Source: Bacteroidales bacterium (GTDB lineage: Bacteria > Bacteroidota > Bacteroidia > Bacteroidales > Paludibacteraceae). Taken from it: a stretch of DNA of 43,076 nucleotides. This document shows, in pieces, positions 42,989-43,076 of the stretch. The first letter of the stretch is position 1, and every line of letters starts with the position of its first letter. Made by a program: the position numbers and the translations under genes. The notes beneath the pieces were generated by a model. The model saw only the letters and a list, made by a program, of their open reading frames with translations. It did no database searches and was not told where the DNA came from. The stretch lies in assembly GCA_021371875.1 (NCBI GenBank), contig JAJFVH010000039.1, positions 1 through 43,076 of the forward strand. The letters run 5' to 3'.

Positions 42989-43076
42989 GTTTCGCGTAAA
43001 ATTTTTAAGTCGAACGTTCCACATTTCCGAAAGGGTTCTAAGCAAGAAGGGCACAACAAAGAATAAAACGGAACAA
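42989..43076 (+). ncRNA. Possible structured RNA cut by the window end
   Basis: CCGTTT just after the expected start (42988-42993) is complementary to AAACGG at about 43066-43071. In between, TTTCC-GAAA-GGG forms a tetraloop hairpin and an AAGCA-containing strand follows. A closed hairpin of about 85 bases with paired ends is reminiscent of small bacterial SRP RNA, but the conserved core is not clear, so this is only a suggestion. No start codon with a long frame is visible. Confidence 0.35.

Overview
The window looks like a chromosomal segment of a Bacteroidales bacterium (phylum Bacteroidota), perhaps near Paludibacter or Dysgonomonas; the genus is a guess. The evidence is the repeated Bacteroidota sigma-factor promoter (TTTG at -33, 19-21 bases, TAnnTTTG at -7), weak Shine-Dalgarno sites, an endonuclease with a type IX secretion (T9SS) sorting tail, lipoproteins with short lipoboxes, and an RF2 gene with its programmed frameshift. 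Almost all of it is housekeeping DNA. There is no phage, plasmid, CRISPR array or complete insertion sequence.

Layout. 1-140: 3' end (domains V and VI) of a group II intron whose body lies outside the window. 255-5254 (+): PASTA protein, rluD, ddl, a polyprenyl diphosphate synthase and an unrecognised gene. 5321-6184 (-): ferritin-like/VIT1 iron transporter. 6478-11035 (+): double-aspartyl-protease PDZ protein, polA and a Pmp3-type miniprotein framed by a 120-base direct repeat. 11215-11724 (-): tRNA-Glu and rpsT. 11866-15688: recO, an EamA exporter, alanine dehydrogenase and a secreted S1/P1 nuclease. 15753-22709 (-): asparaginase, AddA-type helicase-nuclease, a carboxypeptidase-regulatory-like protein and secreted endonuclease I. 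22760-23258: a broken rubrerythrin gene. 23335-27377 (-): probable purD, sigma-54 activator, rpiB, thiL run. 27438-27579 (-): a candidate small RNA. 27712-31581 (-): GH28 pectinase and a cation/proton antiporter. 31892-32875 (+): TerC. 32962-34271 (-): an RIC-like di-iron protein coupled to a LuxR regulator with a degenerate receiver. 34625-41,000: two small envelope genes, prfB, a PAP2-like protein, rpoN, and a 5'-nucleotidase split over two genes (all -). 40825 to the end (+): tyrS, two tRNA-Gln genes each with its own promoter and terminator, and two candidate structured RNAs.

How the genes relate. Cell-envelope synthesis is represented by ddl, the prenyl synthase and the PASTA protein. 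Extracellular or periplasmic nucleic-acid scavenging is represented by endonuclease I, S1/P1 nuclease and the split 5'-nucleotidase. Iron and oxidative or nitrosative stress are represented by the ferritin-VIT1 protein, the RIC-like pair and the dead rubrerythrin. Sigma-54 control is represented by rpoN and an activator lacking a DNA-binding domain.

Most unexpected items: a three-copy dispersed repeat built on a 15-base tandem unit; candidate RNAs at 27438-27579, 42837-42944 and 42989 to the end; the duplicated flanks of the Pmp3 gene; the RIC-like/pseudo-receiver operon; and the microhomology deletion in rubrerythrin. I found no convincing wholly new multi-gene system. The RIC-like pair and the small-RNA loci are the best candidates for new biology.
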